A stretch of 64,000 nucleotides of DNA, taken from positions 52,501 to 116,500 of the forward strand of contig JAMWET010001892.1 of assembly GCA_024036415.1 (NCBI GenBank), written 5' to 3'. Position 1 is the stretch's first letter. Each line of letters begins with the position of its first letter. The notes beneath the pieces were generated by a model. That model did not search any database and was not told where the DNA came from. It saw only the letters and a program-made list of their open reading frames with translations. Origin of the DNA: Prochilodus magdalenae (taxonomy: Eukaryota > Chordata > Actinopteri > Characiformes > Prochilodontidae). Below are positions 14,036-50,639 of the stretch, one piece after another. Made by a program: the position numbers and the translations under genes.

Positions 14036-14479
14036 TTCGGTTGTTATAGCCACATATTTCAAAAACCTGATCTCCGGTTTGTTTCCCTGTCGTGTCCTGG
14101 TTCGGGTTAATGTATCTGGCCTCGTCAGTTGTGATAGCACAGTGCTAATGCTAACTAGCATACTATTTATGGTCTATTTATATTTAACCTTAATTAAATT
14201 ATTACTATTAATTAAATTAATAGTATTATTACTATTATCAAAGGTAGAACATTCAACTACCAATTTGCTGAGTCAGTGAGACTAAACAGATGTTTGGATA
14301 GGAACATCAGGACATTCAGAGGGGTGGTGCGGTAACCAGCTTGATGCTGATTGATTGATTGATTCAGACTGATTCACAGTGATTCAGTTTATTATACACT
14401 TGTTTATTATATTTATTCAGTCGTTATCTGCTGGTTGTTTATATTTCTCCCCTTTTTGTAAAGTGAGATATATATTCTT

Positions 14480-14580
14480 CAGCTGGATTCAGGGTGTTTC
14501 AGAGTGTGTTTGGTGTAAAATGGTTCACATTTAATTACAGTGGCAGTGATGGGAAACAGGGGGTCAGGGGGTCAACCCTC
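14480..14580. repeat. Dispersed repeat copy (gtggcagtgatgggaaacagggg family)
   Basis: A stretch with gtgtttggtgtaaaatggttca then acagtggcagtgatgggaaa matches the copies at 3400-3550, 34261-34400 and 62800-62960. Confidence 0.55.
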
Positions 14581-14779
14581 TAATGACTGCTCAACACCTT
14601 GAATACACCTAGGGCACTACACGAAGTGCCTAACAACACTGTAAAACCAAGTAAGACACCATAGTAAGCCCCTAGCAACACCTTAGAAATAAAATAGGAT
14701 AACATAGGAACTCCTTATGATACCATAAGAACTACCAATAAACACTCTAGCAACAACCTAAAAACACCACAGCAACCGC

Positions 14780-15165
14780 TTATTATTATCGTTATTATTA
14801 TTATTATCATTGTTATTATTATTTTTTTTATTATTATCATTATTATTATTATTAACTTTATTATTATTATTATTTTTTTTATTATCGTTATTATTATAGT
14901 AATATTATTATTTTAATTTTTTTTTAAAAATATTATCGTTATTATAATATTCGTTATTAATATTATTTTAATTGTTTTTATTATTATCGTTATTAATATA
15001 GTAATAATAATAATTATTGTTATTATTTTATTATTATTATTATCGTTATTATTATAATCGTTATTATTCTTATTTTTATTATTATTATCGTTATTATTAT
15101 AATTATTTTATTATTCTTATCGTTATTATTATAGTCATTTCAGAACCGTTAGGTTATTATTATTA
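14780..15165. repeat. (TTA)n-rich simple-sequence tract
   Basis: About 380 bp of tta/att triplets are interrupted by gtt and cgtta. The tract ends directly before the CpG-containing prrc2b promoter region. Frames reading Tyr/Leu-rich peptides here are artefacts. Confidence 0.9.
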
Positions 15166-15169
15166 TTAT

Positions 15170-15411
15170 TTCAGATCCGTCAGGTTCACGCGGACCACTC
15201 CTGTAATACATGATCGCAGCCGTAGGGGTCACTGTTTGACGCACACGTCATATCCGACAGCAGGCCGTGGAGGCAACACAAGTAAACGGCAAACAGATTT
15301 AAAAAAAACACAGAATCGGTCGGAGAATCTTCATCCATCCTTCCAGATTTTACAAGCAGGTGGACATATTTCGCAACATCTGATACGCACAAAGGGTAAC
15401 CAGGCTAATCG
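15170..15411 (+). promoter_or_regulatory. prrc2b: Candidate prrc2b promoter and non-coding exon 1
   Basis: The sequence changes abruptly from a TTA tract to CpG-containing unique DNA (cacgcggacc, gatcgcagccg, tcggtcgga). A strong donor (aatcg|gtgagt, intron starting at 15412) ends the stretch. The first coding exon far downstream has its own acceptor 64 bases before the ATG, so a non-coding exon 1 is required somewhere upstream. CpG content continues to about 16300. The exact start site cannot be read from sequence. Confidence 0.5.
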
Positions 15412-16090
15412 GTGAGTTATCGTGTCCGTTTGTGCCAAAATTCTGCTTTTATTTCCAATCTGAAGCTCCGCTGCCCCCCCTCGACTTCACTGTCGCTTTG
15501 TTCTGGCGCTGCAGCCATTTTTAATCTCCACTTCTTTATGCGCCTCAAAACCGAGGGGTACGGAAAATAACAGCCCTCTTTCTAGTGCAGCAGCATATTT
15601 TACACATCTGACGACCACCTTATCGGCAGGTAGAGCAGCACGGCGTAAATATGTTTGGTTTTTTACCCGTGTCTCAGGAAGGTCCCCGTCCCGGTTTTTA
15701 AAATTCCTGTCTGAGCTGCTAACTGCGCCCAGCGTTAGCGTTTCAGACTTGCATTGATTTATTAGCTAGCCGGACAGTTACCTTTCTGCAGACCTATGAG
15801 AAGGAATGAATTGACTGTTCTATGTGTCCTTTTTTTTATCCGTGTCAAATCCGCTTGTAAGTGATCTCATGACTGAGCTAGCAGCTAGCCTAGCAGTGTT
15901 TGCTACCTCCATTTTGCTTGTTTTGTGGATGCCGTTAAGCGACAGCTAGCTAGCTAAGCTATTTGTTGTCACTTCACGTTTTTGTTAATTTCAGCATCCT
16001 TCTCAAACATGTTTTTCTCCAGGCCCGAAACCGTGCTTTACTTTCTCGGTAAATTTCGGCTTAGCCATGTAGCTGAAGTCAGCTCCTTGT

Positions 16091-16192
16091 TCTAATTTCC
16101 CCGTTCCACCTTAAATGGGGCATCCCTTGCATTCTGGCGCCTCGGCCAGGTTACAAAAGCTGCACCATTTAAGGTGGAACGGGGAAATTAGA
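16091..16192. mobile_element. Short palindromic MITE with a 28-bp perfect inverted repeat
   Basis: The left end tctaatttccccgttccacc plus ttaaatgg is repeated exactly in reverse complement at the right end, giving 28 of 28 matching bases around a 46-bp loop. Related elements with the core CCGTTCCACCTTAAAT lie at 55181-55260 and 62196-62295, and a half copy near 24600. There is no coding content. A strongly folding RNA would form if transcribed. Confidence 0.88.
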
Positions 16193-19100
16193 GCGAGACG
16201 CCGTCGAGCTCGCGATGTTTACATATGAAGCTAACTCGTTAGCTTCGGTAGCATACGAAACGACAAACCTGAGGGAAGTTGAACACTTCTAGGGTGGATT
16301 TTCGCGAGTAAACACCTTAGTGGGATGATTTGTGGTAGAAATTAGGTGTTTTTTTTTTATAAAATTGTAATTTTATGTTGGTTATTTTCGTATAATTATA
16401 GCGCCAGTTAGCATTAGCATGTCGGCTAACAGCCGTCTTCGTATTGCCTACATATTTAGGCCTTTTGGTTAATTTTTTGAAGACATTTACTTGGACATTA
16501 AATCTGAATTGATATTTATTTCGTGTTTTTAAGCACAAGTGTAGCTAAAATGAACATTTCTTAATGGGAGTCTATTGTGCTAGTAGGGATGCGCTGATAT
16601 AGCATTTCCAATATTCCAATATATTCGCTAAAATCTTGGCGCATATGTGCTTTGAAAAGCAAAAGGAGCTGTAGAATGGCTTGATTCAGAGGTGTGTTTA
16701 TTTGTCATGTGAAAGAAATGTTTGATGTGTGATAGTTTTTTGTACAAATGTGTGGAAATGATCATCTACCTGTTTTTCAGTGTAGGAGCAGACTAGACCT
16801 GCTTGGACTGCCATTAAGAGGAGAGATTTATTTCCAGTAGCTACATGCGGTGTACATGTAAGAGAGATTTCAATATAGGTGTGCTTTTAAAAAAAAATGT
16901 CAGGAAGATGTGAATCAATTCGTGTTTCCATCCCCTACAGTCATATGAAGAAACTTTAGGTGACGGAGGCTACCATGATTAGGTGCTGTTTCGAAAAAGG
17001 CAAGATGGCAATGCCAGCTATAGCTCATAGACGTCGACAGGCTGGACAGTAGTCCGCCTAATGAGGGCTGAAATGTCCATGCCACCCTTCCGCTTTTGCG
17101 AACACCAAGTCACCTTTGGAGTCAGGGTTTCAGAGTGTGTGAAAGAACCTTCGGAAAGCTATGCACTGTGATTGGTCCATCTGTAGTACTAGTTTTGCCC
17201 AGTTACCCACCGGTTAGGGAGTCGTCACTGCATTATACAAGCTGACCACTTGTGCGGAGTGTAAGGTCATGGGCAAAACCACAATGTGTTCCCTGTATGC
17301 CAAGCAATACGATCTAAAACACCTTTTTCGTTATCGTTTTTCACATTTCAGCTATTTTGATTTTTTGGTTATATTTTACAGCATTATAGCTTTCTGTGGC
17401 AATACTGGGAAAGCAGCTTGACTACAGGAACGTTTTAAAAGAGGGAGATTTATTTTTTTTGGAACATTTTAGTTGTTTTCACACAGAAACAACATGGAAT
17501 ACAGATTTTAAAAATGGTCTGCTGCAGCATACACACACATGAACACACAGTTCAATTGATTTCAACTATTGTGTAGAGAACTTCGAAGTCTGTGCATGGC
17601 CAGTAGGACAGCGTTAGTTGTGTGTGGTTGTTCCGGTCACTAGTTTTGTTGGAGCTGCCTACTTTCCTGGCCAACTAGCGAGCTCTGTTCATACTGGAAG
17701 TGGTTTGAAGTGTATTGCAGACATGGTCAACGAGCGCAACACATACCGTGTTGTTTGGTTGTAGCAGCATCAGGCCCTCATGATTAGCTTCACCGTTATT
17801 TAGTAGAGTGCTGGATGATATTTCAGCAGTACTTGCATAACACTGTTGGTGTCACACTTCTGTTTGGCCTACTTACGCTGATTAGTTTATGGAAATCTAG
17901 TTGGTGTCTGCTGAAACTACTGTCTAAGGCCTGGTTTACATTGTCCCGAGTAGATGAGCCCACACCCAGTACTGATTCTGGGCTAGTTGATGGGAGGGGC
18001 AGGGAATGGGAGATTTCCACACACAAGATTTCCATCCAAATCTCGGATTGACTGTGGAATTTCGTAGATTTACCCATTTTTGTTCGGATGCAAACACTCA
18101 AACAGCAAGAAACGCCACTTTTGTTGTCTTCAACTTTTCTTTCTGTTGGAGGTAACGTTCGAGTCGGCGCATCCGTGTTGCAAAGTCAATCAATTACACA
18201 ACCTCACATGCCGTGCTGGGAGCAGGTGATTGCCACACCAAAACTGGAAGTGAATCCCAAACCATCAGTTGCAGGAGCATTACAGGATGGATTACCGTTC
18301 GATGTTGGAGCATGGCCGCAAGAAATTTTTGTGTATAGTTGGCATTCACAAAAGTGTTAGTGAGGTCGGCTACGGAGGTTGGAACACTGCTGTTTGATTG
18401 AGCATTAGAGAGGTCACGTATTGATATTAGATGATCAGTTCTGGATCACTTCAGCTCATTCCAAAGGTATTGGGTGCAGCTTTGTCTTTCCAGAGAACTC
18501 AAAAAATGTTCCACTGCTCCACAAATCAATGCTGGGAGACTCTGGCTCCCACTTGGCATTGAGGCATGATGACTTTAAGAGTCCAGACTCCTGTTGCTTT
18601 TTTGGAGGTTGCTGCAGTGAACATCTGAGGAAGCAGATTTTAGGATGCCCTGTTATCCTGGACTTGTTGTTTTCTGAAAGGATATGGCTTCAAGATCTGT
18701 GTCCTTAAACGTTTAAGCTTGTGGTGGTTGGAGAACTAAAGGGAGGAACGCTAAGGTCACGGTACGTCGACCCAAAGTTTGCGCAAGTTAAGGTAATGCG
18801 AGCTGAGCAGCCTGCACCAGCAGCAGTGGCAACAAGCTGGGGTCGAGGACATGTATTGCAGTTACAGAACATTGTGGACGTTTCTATTGTGGTTTCGGTC
18901 GCTGCTTTAGAATCGTTACACCCCTTATGATGACACAAGTCTGATTGAAAAGCAAACAAAGGGCTTATTTACTCATGAATGCTGGTCTTTGCATCAGTGG
19001 GTACTTGATTGTTTCTGTTGCCATGCTTTTGGAGAAGTCTTGTTGGACTAATCTCGAGAGCCTGCTGTTCACCTCTGCTGGCACAGACTGTATAGTTGGG

Positions 19101-19868
19101 GTTCCTCCGAGCGCAGTCTTTGAACTCCTGTAATAGCGCTCCACACAGCGAGCCACACATGGAATTACATCTGCTTTTATTAGACTGTTAGAAGGTCTGT
19201 GCAGCTCAAGAGGTTACGACTGCTTTGTTCCTTTAGTTCTTGATCCTAGTCCCACGAGGGCTGACAGTCCTGGAGTGGAGAGTCAGTAATATTGAAGCGG
19301 GGAGTCAGAACCCATATCCGTTATACCTACGATTCATTAAATGTTAAATCAAGGTGTTCAGTATTTGGGCTGCATGATGTTAAAGAGGCAGCGGTTTCAT
19401 TGCAGTATCATAAAGTTTAACTATTCAAGCTCTCTTTGTTTTTTTTTTTTTCATCCAACTATCTTGGTGATCAAAATTGGACTTGTCGGAATAAACTGGG
19501 TAAGGCTAATGCTCCTGAAACGCCCTATGGATTAGCTTTTTTCTGCCTGAAAAACATTAGAGATAGTAGAGATTGTGATTTGGGGCTAAGTTTTGTTGTA
19601 GGCTGGTGCAGCAAAATCACAAATGTGAATTGTGAGCTGATCTCAGATTTTTAGTCATGTATGAAACTGGCCATTGCGTAAAAGCTTTGTTGTTCCAGAG
19701 TATAATGTCATCAAGTATCAGTTTGACATTTAGATCAGATCTAAACGTTATCTGAAACAGATGGTTCCAATATCATTCTGCATCCTTACAATGACTCAGA
19801 AGCTGAGAGTGTTTTTATGGACAAACCGTACCATATCGCTAGTGTGTGTATATGTATATGGTTTGTAG

Positions 19869-20165
19869 TAGTGCTGGGCGGTGTACCAGTTTGCAGCAAA
19901 AACTGAAATATTTTCATTTTTATGATACAAATTTTTTTCAGTTTAAATAGCCTGCACATGTCCAGAACCCAGCGAGGTGGTAAATTGTTTTACAGGGGAC
20001 AGGGGAAGTCCTGAACCAGACTTGGAAGTAGGAGATGATGACCCAGGTAAAAGGAGCCGTGTTGTCTGTAGGTACTTCTGGTTTAAAAGATGTCAAATAC
20101 CGTGAAACCGATATAATTTAAAAAAAAAAAGTGATATAGATTTTTGGTCGTACCTCCCAGCACTA
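19869..20165. mobile_element. Non-autonomous hAT-type transposon (297 bp)
   Basis: The ends are inverted (TAGTGCTGGGCGGTGTACC at left; the complement of TAGTGCTGGGAGGTACGACC at right). An exact 8-bp direct repeat, GTTTGTAG, flanks the element at 19861-19868 and 20166-20173. An 8-bp duplication is diagnostic of the hAT superfamily. The interior has no transposase frame. Confidence 0.93.
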
Positions 20166-21767
20166 GTTTGTAGTCATGTTGATAGTTTTCATCCAAGGAA
20201 GATTTGTGATTGGTCAGGATGTTCACACAGTAAAACCTTTTGTTGCTTGGTTACATATTGCAAACCAATGTGATTTTGGTATTGCAGAAGTAGATAACAA
20301 AAGACGATCGGACACCCAGACCTGCTTCGGGGTGGGCTGGTATTCTAAAGAGCCCTGTAAATTGACAACTCGGATGACCCAGCTTTATCTGATATGCTTG
20401 CTTGGTTGTTAGTTTGGTATGATTCAACATGACTCTATTCATCCTAGTATGCCAATTTGGTTAAAGCTGTGTGGGGAAGGCAACTGCCATCAGCATTGGG
20501 ATTGGTGAGGGTACTGCTTATGTACGCTTGGTCCAAGATTAGTAGCACAGAATTTTCATGGAAGGATTTTGGCAAAATTTGTAGACCATTTAGTGGACAT
20601 TGAATTATTTGGTATGTAGTTGTTCAGTAATGTTTAGACTTTTATCTTGGGAGACTTTCTTAAAAGAAATATGTCTTTCTGTGCATATTTTATAAGAGTG
20701 AAAGAAAGAAAGGAAGAGCTATATTAAAGAATTTGCTCTCTGTGTTCTTTCTATATTGGTGGTTTCCCGTGATGAAAATCACTGAGCTGAACGTAGAGCA
20801 CAGCTTACCTCACTAGGTTAGCTGAGGACTTTTCAGTGCTGCGCTGAATGTGAATACAAGCACGTGCCTTTGGGTTTTGCTGAGGAAAATCTTCAGCTCA
20901 TGCTGAACATGGATATTTCTTATGCCAGGTTTGCTAAAGATTAGGTTTGTAAAGAACTGGAGTTCAAACAAATAGTTTGAAGAGAGATGGCCAACATCCC
21001 CACCCCCATAACCTCATTTGAGATGTAAACTGTCAATCAGAGTGTGAAACGGTTGATGATCGATACTCAGATGTCTGTACGGTGGTGTAGTTGGTAAACA
21101 ACGATCACACATTATATAGCAGTTTAATGTACTATCCAGAGACACCAGTGAACTTGCCAACAAGCTTATTGAAGGAATGTTGATGGCACACGGAGTCAAA
21201 CCACCAAACGGTTTAGGCTTTAATTAGTAAATCCTGACGCTGTCTGTAACTGAGACACACTGTCAAAACTTTGTTGTGAGACGTGACCCTACGTAAAGGT
21301 GTGTGCCTGAAACTGGTTGAAGCCATTGAGCGACCAACTCGCCTGAAGTCAGAGTTTTCACATCACCTTGAAAGGGTGTGGGGGCAGCTCGGTCCATGAG
21401 CCAGGCTCGGCCAGCTTAAGCTGTACTCATAGTAGCGTTCAAGTTGTCTATGTTGAGGAAGGAGGTGCACAGAAGAGAGAGAGAGAAAGAGCTCGAGACC
21501 TATAGAGATTGCCAACTTCCCTCTGGAAGAGGCTGACGTGCAGCGTTCAAAGCATCACCGTTTCTCACTTTTACTCTACCTGGCCATTTCCGGCTGAGCC
21601 CGCAGTTTATAAGACCCCAGTGATTGTTGCCCCATATGGTTGACGTGAAAATGGCATGTGTTGGGCATATCGTGTGCCTCGGTGTACTTATCTATCTATT
21701 CATTTGTATTCCCAGAAACAGAAGGTACAGAGGAAGAGGCGCAAAGAAAAATTTCCTTACTCGATGA

Positions 21768-46989
<25,222 letters not shown>

Positions 46990-47800
46990 CGCTGGACCTC
47001 ACGTCTGACTCCATCCTGCTGCCGTTCAAACTGTTCTGCTCAAACGTCGCCCATCTGCAGGCAACTTTTAAGGACCTCTCTCCATTATCCTGTTTTTTTT
47101 TGTTTTGGATTTTTGTTTTTGTGTTTTTTTTTTTTTTTTTTTTTTCCCCCCTTTATTATTTCCCCCCCCTTCACATTCATCTCACTACTCTTCAAGGACA
47201 AGAAACTGAAGCCACAGGAGCACCAAAATCGGACACTCAACTGTTTAAACACAGCATATAAAGATATATAAATATATATCTATATATAAATGTATACTAT
47301 ATTATATATACATAGACACGATAGCTTGGGACCCTTCTAAGCAGACTCTCTTCAAGAACATCTTTATTTATTAACATTTATTTTCCATTTCAAGAGAAGA
47401 ATAATGGTTAAGCAGAGGCAGATCTTGTGTTTTCTGTCCATCACCGTTTGAAAAGAGAAAATCAGAAAAAAAAAAAATTATATATATAAGGATGCCTCGT
47501 CGTCACCTTCAGCTTATACATTTCCCCACCCATTGCCAAACCTGTACCCACCTGGCTGGACTGTAGTTTTGATTGACATGACTGAGAATCGATGAACATG
47601 TCAGAAGCTTAAACTGTAAGCCTCTTAAAAAAAAAAAAAAAAAGCAAAAAAACTGCAGTGTGGCACCATTTTGTCATTTTTACTGGGTACCATGGAATTT
47701 TAAACTTTTTGTTTTCCTTTTTTCTTTTTTTTAATAAATATATAAACCATAATCGACGCCTATTTGCTCTATTATTAAAGGGCACCTTTTACTCAATAAA
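46990..47800 (+). promoter_or_regulatory. prrc2b: prrc2b 3' UTR with proximal poly(A) signals
   Basis: The sequence downstream of the TAA contains U-rich tracts and two canonical AATAAA hexamers, at 47733-47738 and 47795-47800. A proximal cleavage site shortly after 47800 is the simplest reading. The true end may be further downstream (see 52583). Confidence 0.6.
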
Positions 47801-48670
47801 ACACAAACTTCAAACCCCAATTTGAGGACATGTTCCTGGTTTTTCCCCACATGGCTTGCACAGTGTGGCTTTAACAAGGATCTTAAAGGGCCCATATCGC
47901 CAAGTCTCCCTCGTTCCCACCCCGCCGGTCGTCTTCCTCTCTAGCGCAGTATGTGAATGTTCGCTCTCAGGGGAATCTGAGCTGCGTTTTGACTTTTACT
48001 TCACAAGAACTAAAGCGTTTACACACGTTGGCCTACTAACCAACAACTCACGCTGACGTTCTGAGGGGTCTTTCAGCCTGGGGTGAAGTAGCCAGAGGCC
48101 GTTTACATAAATGGGGTCTTGGGATGCTTTTAGTCCAGACCAAAGGGCCTAATTTTTAATTTTTTTTTGGTCAAGCCAAAAGCGAATCGAACCATGCTTC
48201 AGAATGTTTGATGTGTGAAAACACTTTTATGGGTTCAGACTTTTGGAAGAAATCCAGGAAGCTGAGGCAGGTGACCGGAGGCCTGTGAAACAATAGAAGA
48301 GAGAGCCTGAGAGAAGTAAAGTAGAGGAGAAGTGTTTAGTAGGAATATGGTCCGATTTGGGGGGTGAAAAATTGCATTTTGAGGGGATGAGGGTGGCATG
48401 TTTCAGCATGTGGCCGCACTGGCACCCGCAGATGAGTGAAATACAGAGCCTCCATCCCTGTATGCTGGCACTCTGTGTGTGTGTGGGGCTAAATGTTTGT
48501 AACTACGCCACCAGATCACATGTATATGAACTTCGGACCAGGCTTTGATGTGTGAAAGAGATGAGGAGAGGTTGGAAAGTGGTCTGTTGACTTTGGAGAG
48601 GTAGGAAGGTGTAGGCTGTGGGCCCTTTACCTCCACCATGAAAACCTCCTGGGGCTAAAGCCTTGTTTTT

Positions 48671-49702
48671 TTTTTTTTTGTTTTTTTTTTAAATCTCTTT
48701 TTATTAAACACAAAACCAAGTTACATTTATGGCTTAAGATACATTTTTATGTCCTTTTATACCTTTTACAATGCACCCCCCTCCCCATCCCCCACCCCTC
48801 TGTGCGTCTTCTCACCTGAATAGTCAGCAATGTAACATTAGTGAGTCATTAAAATATACATATACATCGTACACCAAAAAAAATAGAAAATAAAAAATAG
48901 TTATCATAACAAATAAAAATACAACCATTAAACAGTACCTAAACAACAATAACATTTTATATGCATATTTGCACACCTATTCCCACCATAAAAAAAGAAG
49001 AAAGAGTGTAAGAAAAAAAAAAAAAAAGAAGTATGTGCTTGCCTTTTGTAGGTCTTGGCCATCAGATCTCAAAGCTTTGCCCTTAGGGACAATCAGGAAG
49101 TGTCTTGAGCTTTTCAAAATATTTTATTAATGTGTTCCAAATACCATAAAAACGGTCAATGGACCCTCGTAGTGTGTATTTTATCTTTTCTAATTTTAAG
49201 TACAACATTAGATCAGTCATCCATACAGATAATTTTGGTGGGCAGGAAGATTTCCAGTGTAAGAGAATTTGCCTCCTAGCTATCAGCGTTGAAAAGGCTA
49301 TGATATCTTTGAACCTAGAGATACTTATGCTATCTAGTGGCATGGTTCCAAAAATTGAGGTATACATATTAGGCTGACATTCTATTCCTATTACTTCAGA
49401 TACTGTTTTATACACTCCAGACCAGAATGAGTTCAAGGATGGACATGACCAAAATGTATGTATTAAAGTTCCAGGGGCACTATGGCATCTACTACAATTT
49501 TCATCCACATTGTCAAATATCCTTGCTAGTCTAGCTTTAGAGTAATACATCCTGTGTAAGATTTTAAACTGGATTAAGGCTAAACGTGCACAGGATGTAG
49601 TCCCATTCACCCTACGCACAGCCTCCTTCCATATACTCTCTGGAATTGCCTCTCCCATTTCATTATCCCACTTATCTTTCAATCTATCATGAATATTCTC
49701 CC
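48671..49702 (-). mobile_element. 5'-truncated L1-type LINE insertion
   Basis: A poly(T) tract at its left end (48665-48695) is the poly(A) tail of a minus-strand element. A perfect 16-base direct repeat, CTAAAGCCTTGTTTTT, flanks it at 48655-48670 and 49703-49718, as expected from target-primed reverse transcription. About 1 kb of the 3' end is present; the rest was lost on insertion. It interrupts the sequence downstream of the prrc2b stop codon. Confidence 0.95.
49083..49702 (-). pseudogene. C-terminal part of L1 ORF2 (reverse transcriptase protein)
   Basis: The minus-strand frame reads ARLALIQFKILHRMYYSKAR, then a zinc-knuckle-like C..C........H....C around CSRCHSAPGTLIHTFWSCP, and then a region ending FYGIWNTLIKYFEKLK. 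This is the ORF2 C-terminus of fish L1 elements. The open frame continues upstream to 49871, but residues before about position 57 come from host sequence outside the target duplication. No endonuclease or reverse transcriptase catalytic core is present, so it cannot be active. Confidence 0.93.
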
Positions 49703-49850
49703 CTAAAGCCTTGTTTTTAAGGAGCTGCTCGAGGGCCTGTAGGAACGGTCTTGAGGTCTGGATGAAAACCATGCAGCTGCTGTTGACACTGCGTAGAAAT
49801 GTTATGGGCCAGTCACTTTGGGTGGGGGGCGGGGCGGACGCCTGGTTCCA

Positions 49851-49932
49851 TTGATTTACATTAAAGCTCAAATTTGGTCCCTGTTAAATTGCTGTTTTGG
49901 AGATGCTGGTTTTTCTTTGGACAGTGACGATA
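49851..49932. repeat. Dispersed repeat, paired with 9937-9992
   Basis: Phrases tggttccattgatttacatta and gtttttctttggacagtgac recur from 9937-9992. The spacing is about 26 bp larger here (82 against 56 bp). Confidence 0.55.
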
Positions 49933-50260
49933 TGGGATCTGCTGTTACCCTCTGGTGATGTAACTACAGAACGTTTTTGATGGTACGTAGAACCCTTTCC
50001 AAGTGAAGGTTCTATAGAGAAAGACGCAGCTAGTTCTTCTGGATCCCTCGTGAGGGGGTTTGATGTGGGGAGGCTCTGACTCCGGATGCTTTATGAACAG
50101 CGGTGTATATCTTTCCTTTAGCTCCTTTGGGTTTTTCCTCCTGTCTTCTGTCTATGTCCTTCCTTTAGAAGCATTTACATGGTTCACTTCCCCCTCTTTC
50201 TTTCATCTGTCCTCTAAAGTACTTCTCTCCTACTCTGGATGTGGGATCTCCTTGGAGTGC

Positions 50261-50263
50261 TTC

Positions 50264-50345
<82 letters not shown>

Positions 50346-50403
50346 TTCACTTGCTCTTTCCGATCTTCTGCTCTCTCTCTCTTTGGGTCTCTCTCTTTGT
50401 CTG

Positions 50404-50450
<47 letters not shown>

Positions 50451-50543
50451 CTCTCTCTCTCTGCATCTCTCTCTCTCTGCATCTCTCTCTGCATCTCTCT
50501 CTGTGCATCTCTCTCTCTCTCTGTGCATCTCTCTCTCTCTCTG

Positions 50544-50629
<86 letters not shown>

Positions 50630-50632
50630 TCG
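50261..50632. repeat. (CT)n microsatellite, about 370 bp
   Basis: Nearly pure ct runs are interrupted by ctttgggtctc and repeated tgcatct. The Leu/Ser and Arg/Glu open frames on the two strands are artefacts of the repeat. Long polypyrimidine tracts of this kind can form triplex (H-DNA). Confidence 0.97.
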
Positions 50633-50639
50633 TGTTTGT

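Larger units (their letters stand above)
15412..21715 (+). other. prrc2b: prrc2b intron 1 (about 6.3 kb)
   Basis: Bounded by the proposed donor at 15412 and the acceptor tttgtattcccag ending at 21715. It contains a perfect inverted-repeat element (16091-16192) and a hAT-type element (19869-20165). The rest is unique sequence with short meaningless frames. Confidence 0.5.

Noticed and set aside
49703..49871. N-terminal 56 codons of the minus-strand L1 frame
   Set aside because: They lie outside the target-site duplication, so they are host sequence that happens to be open.
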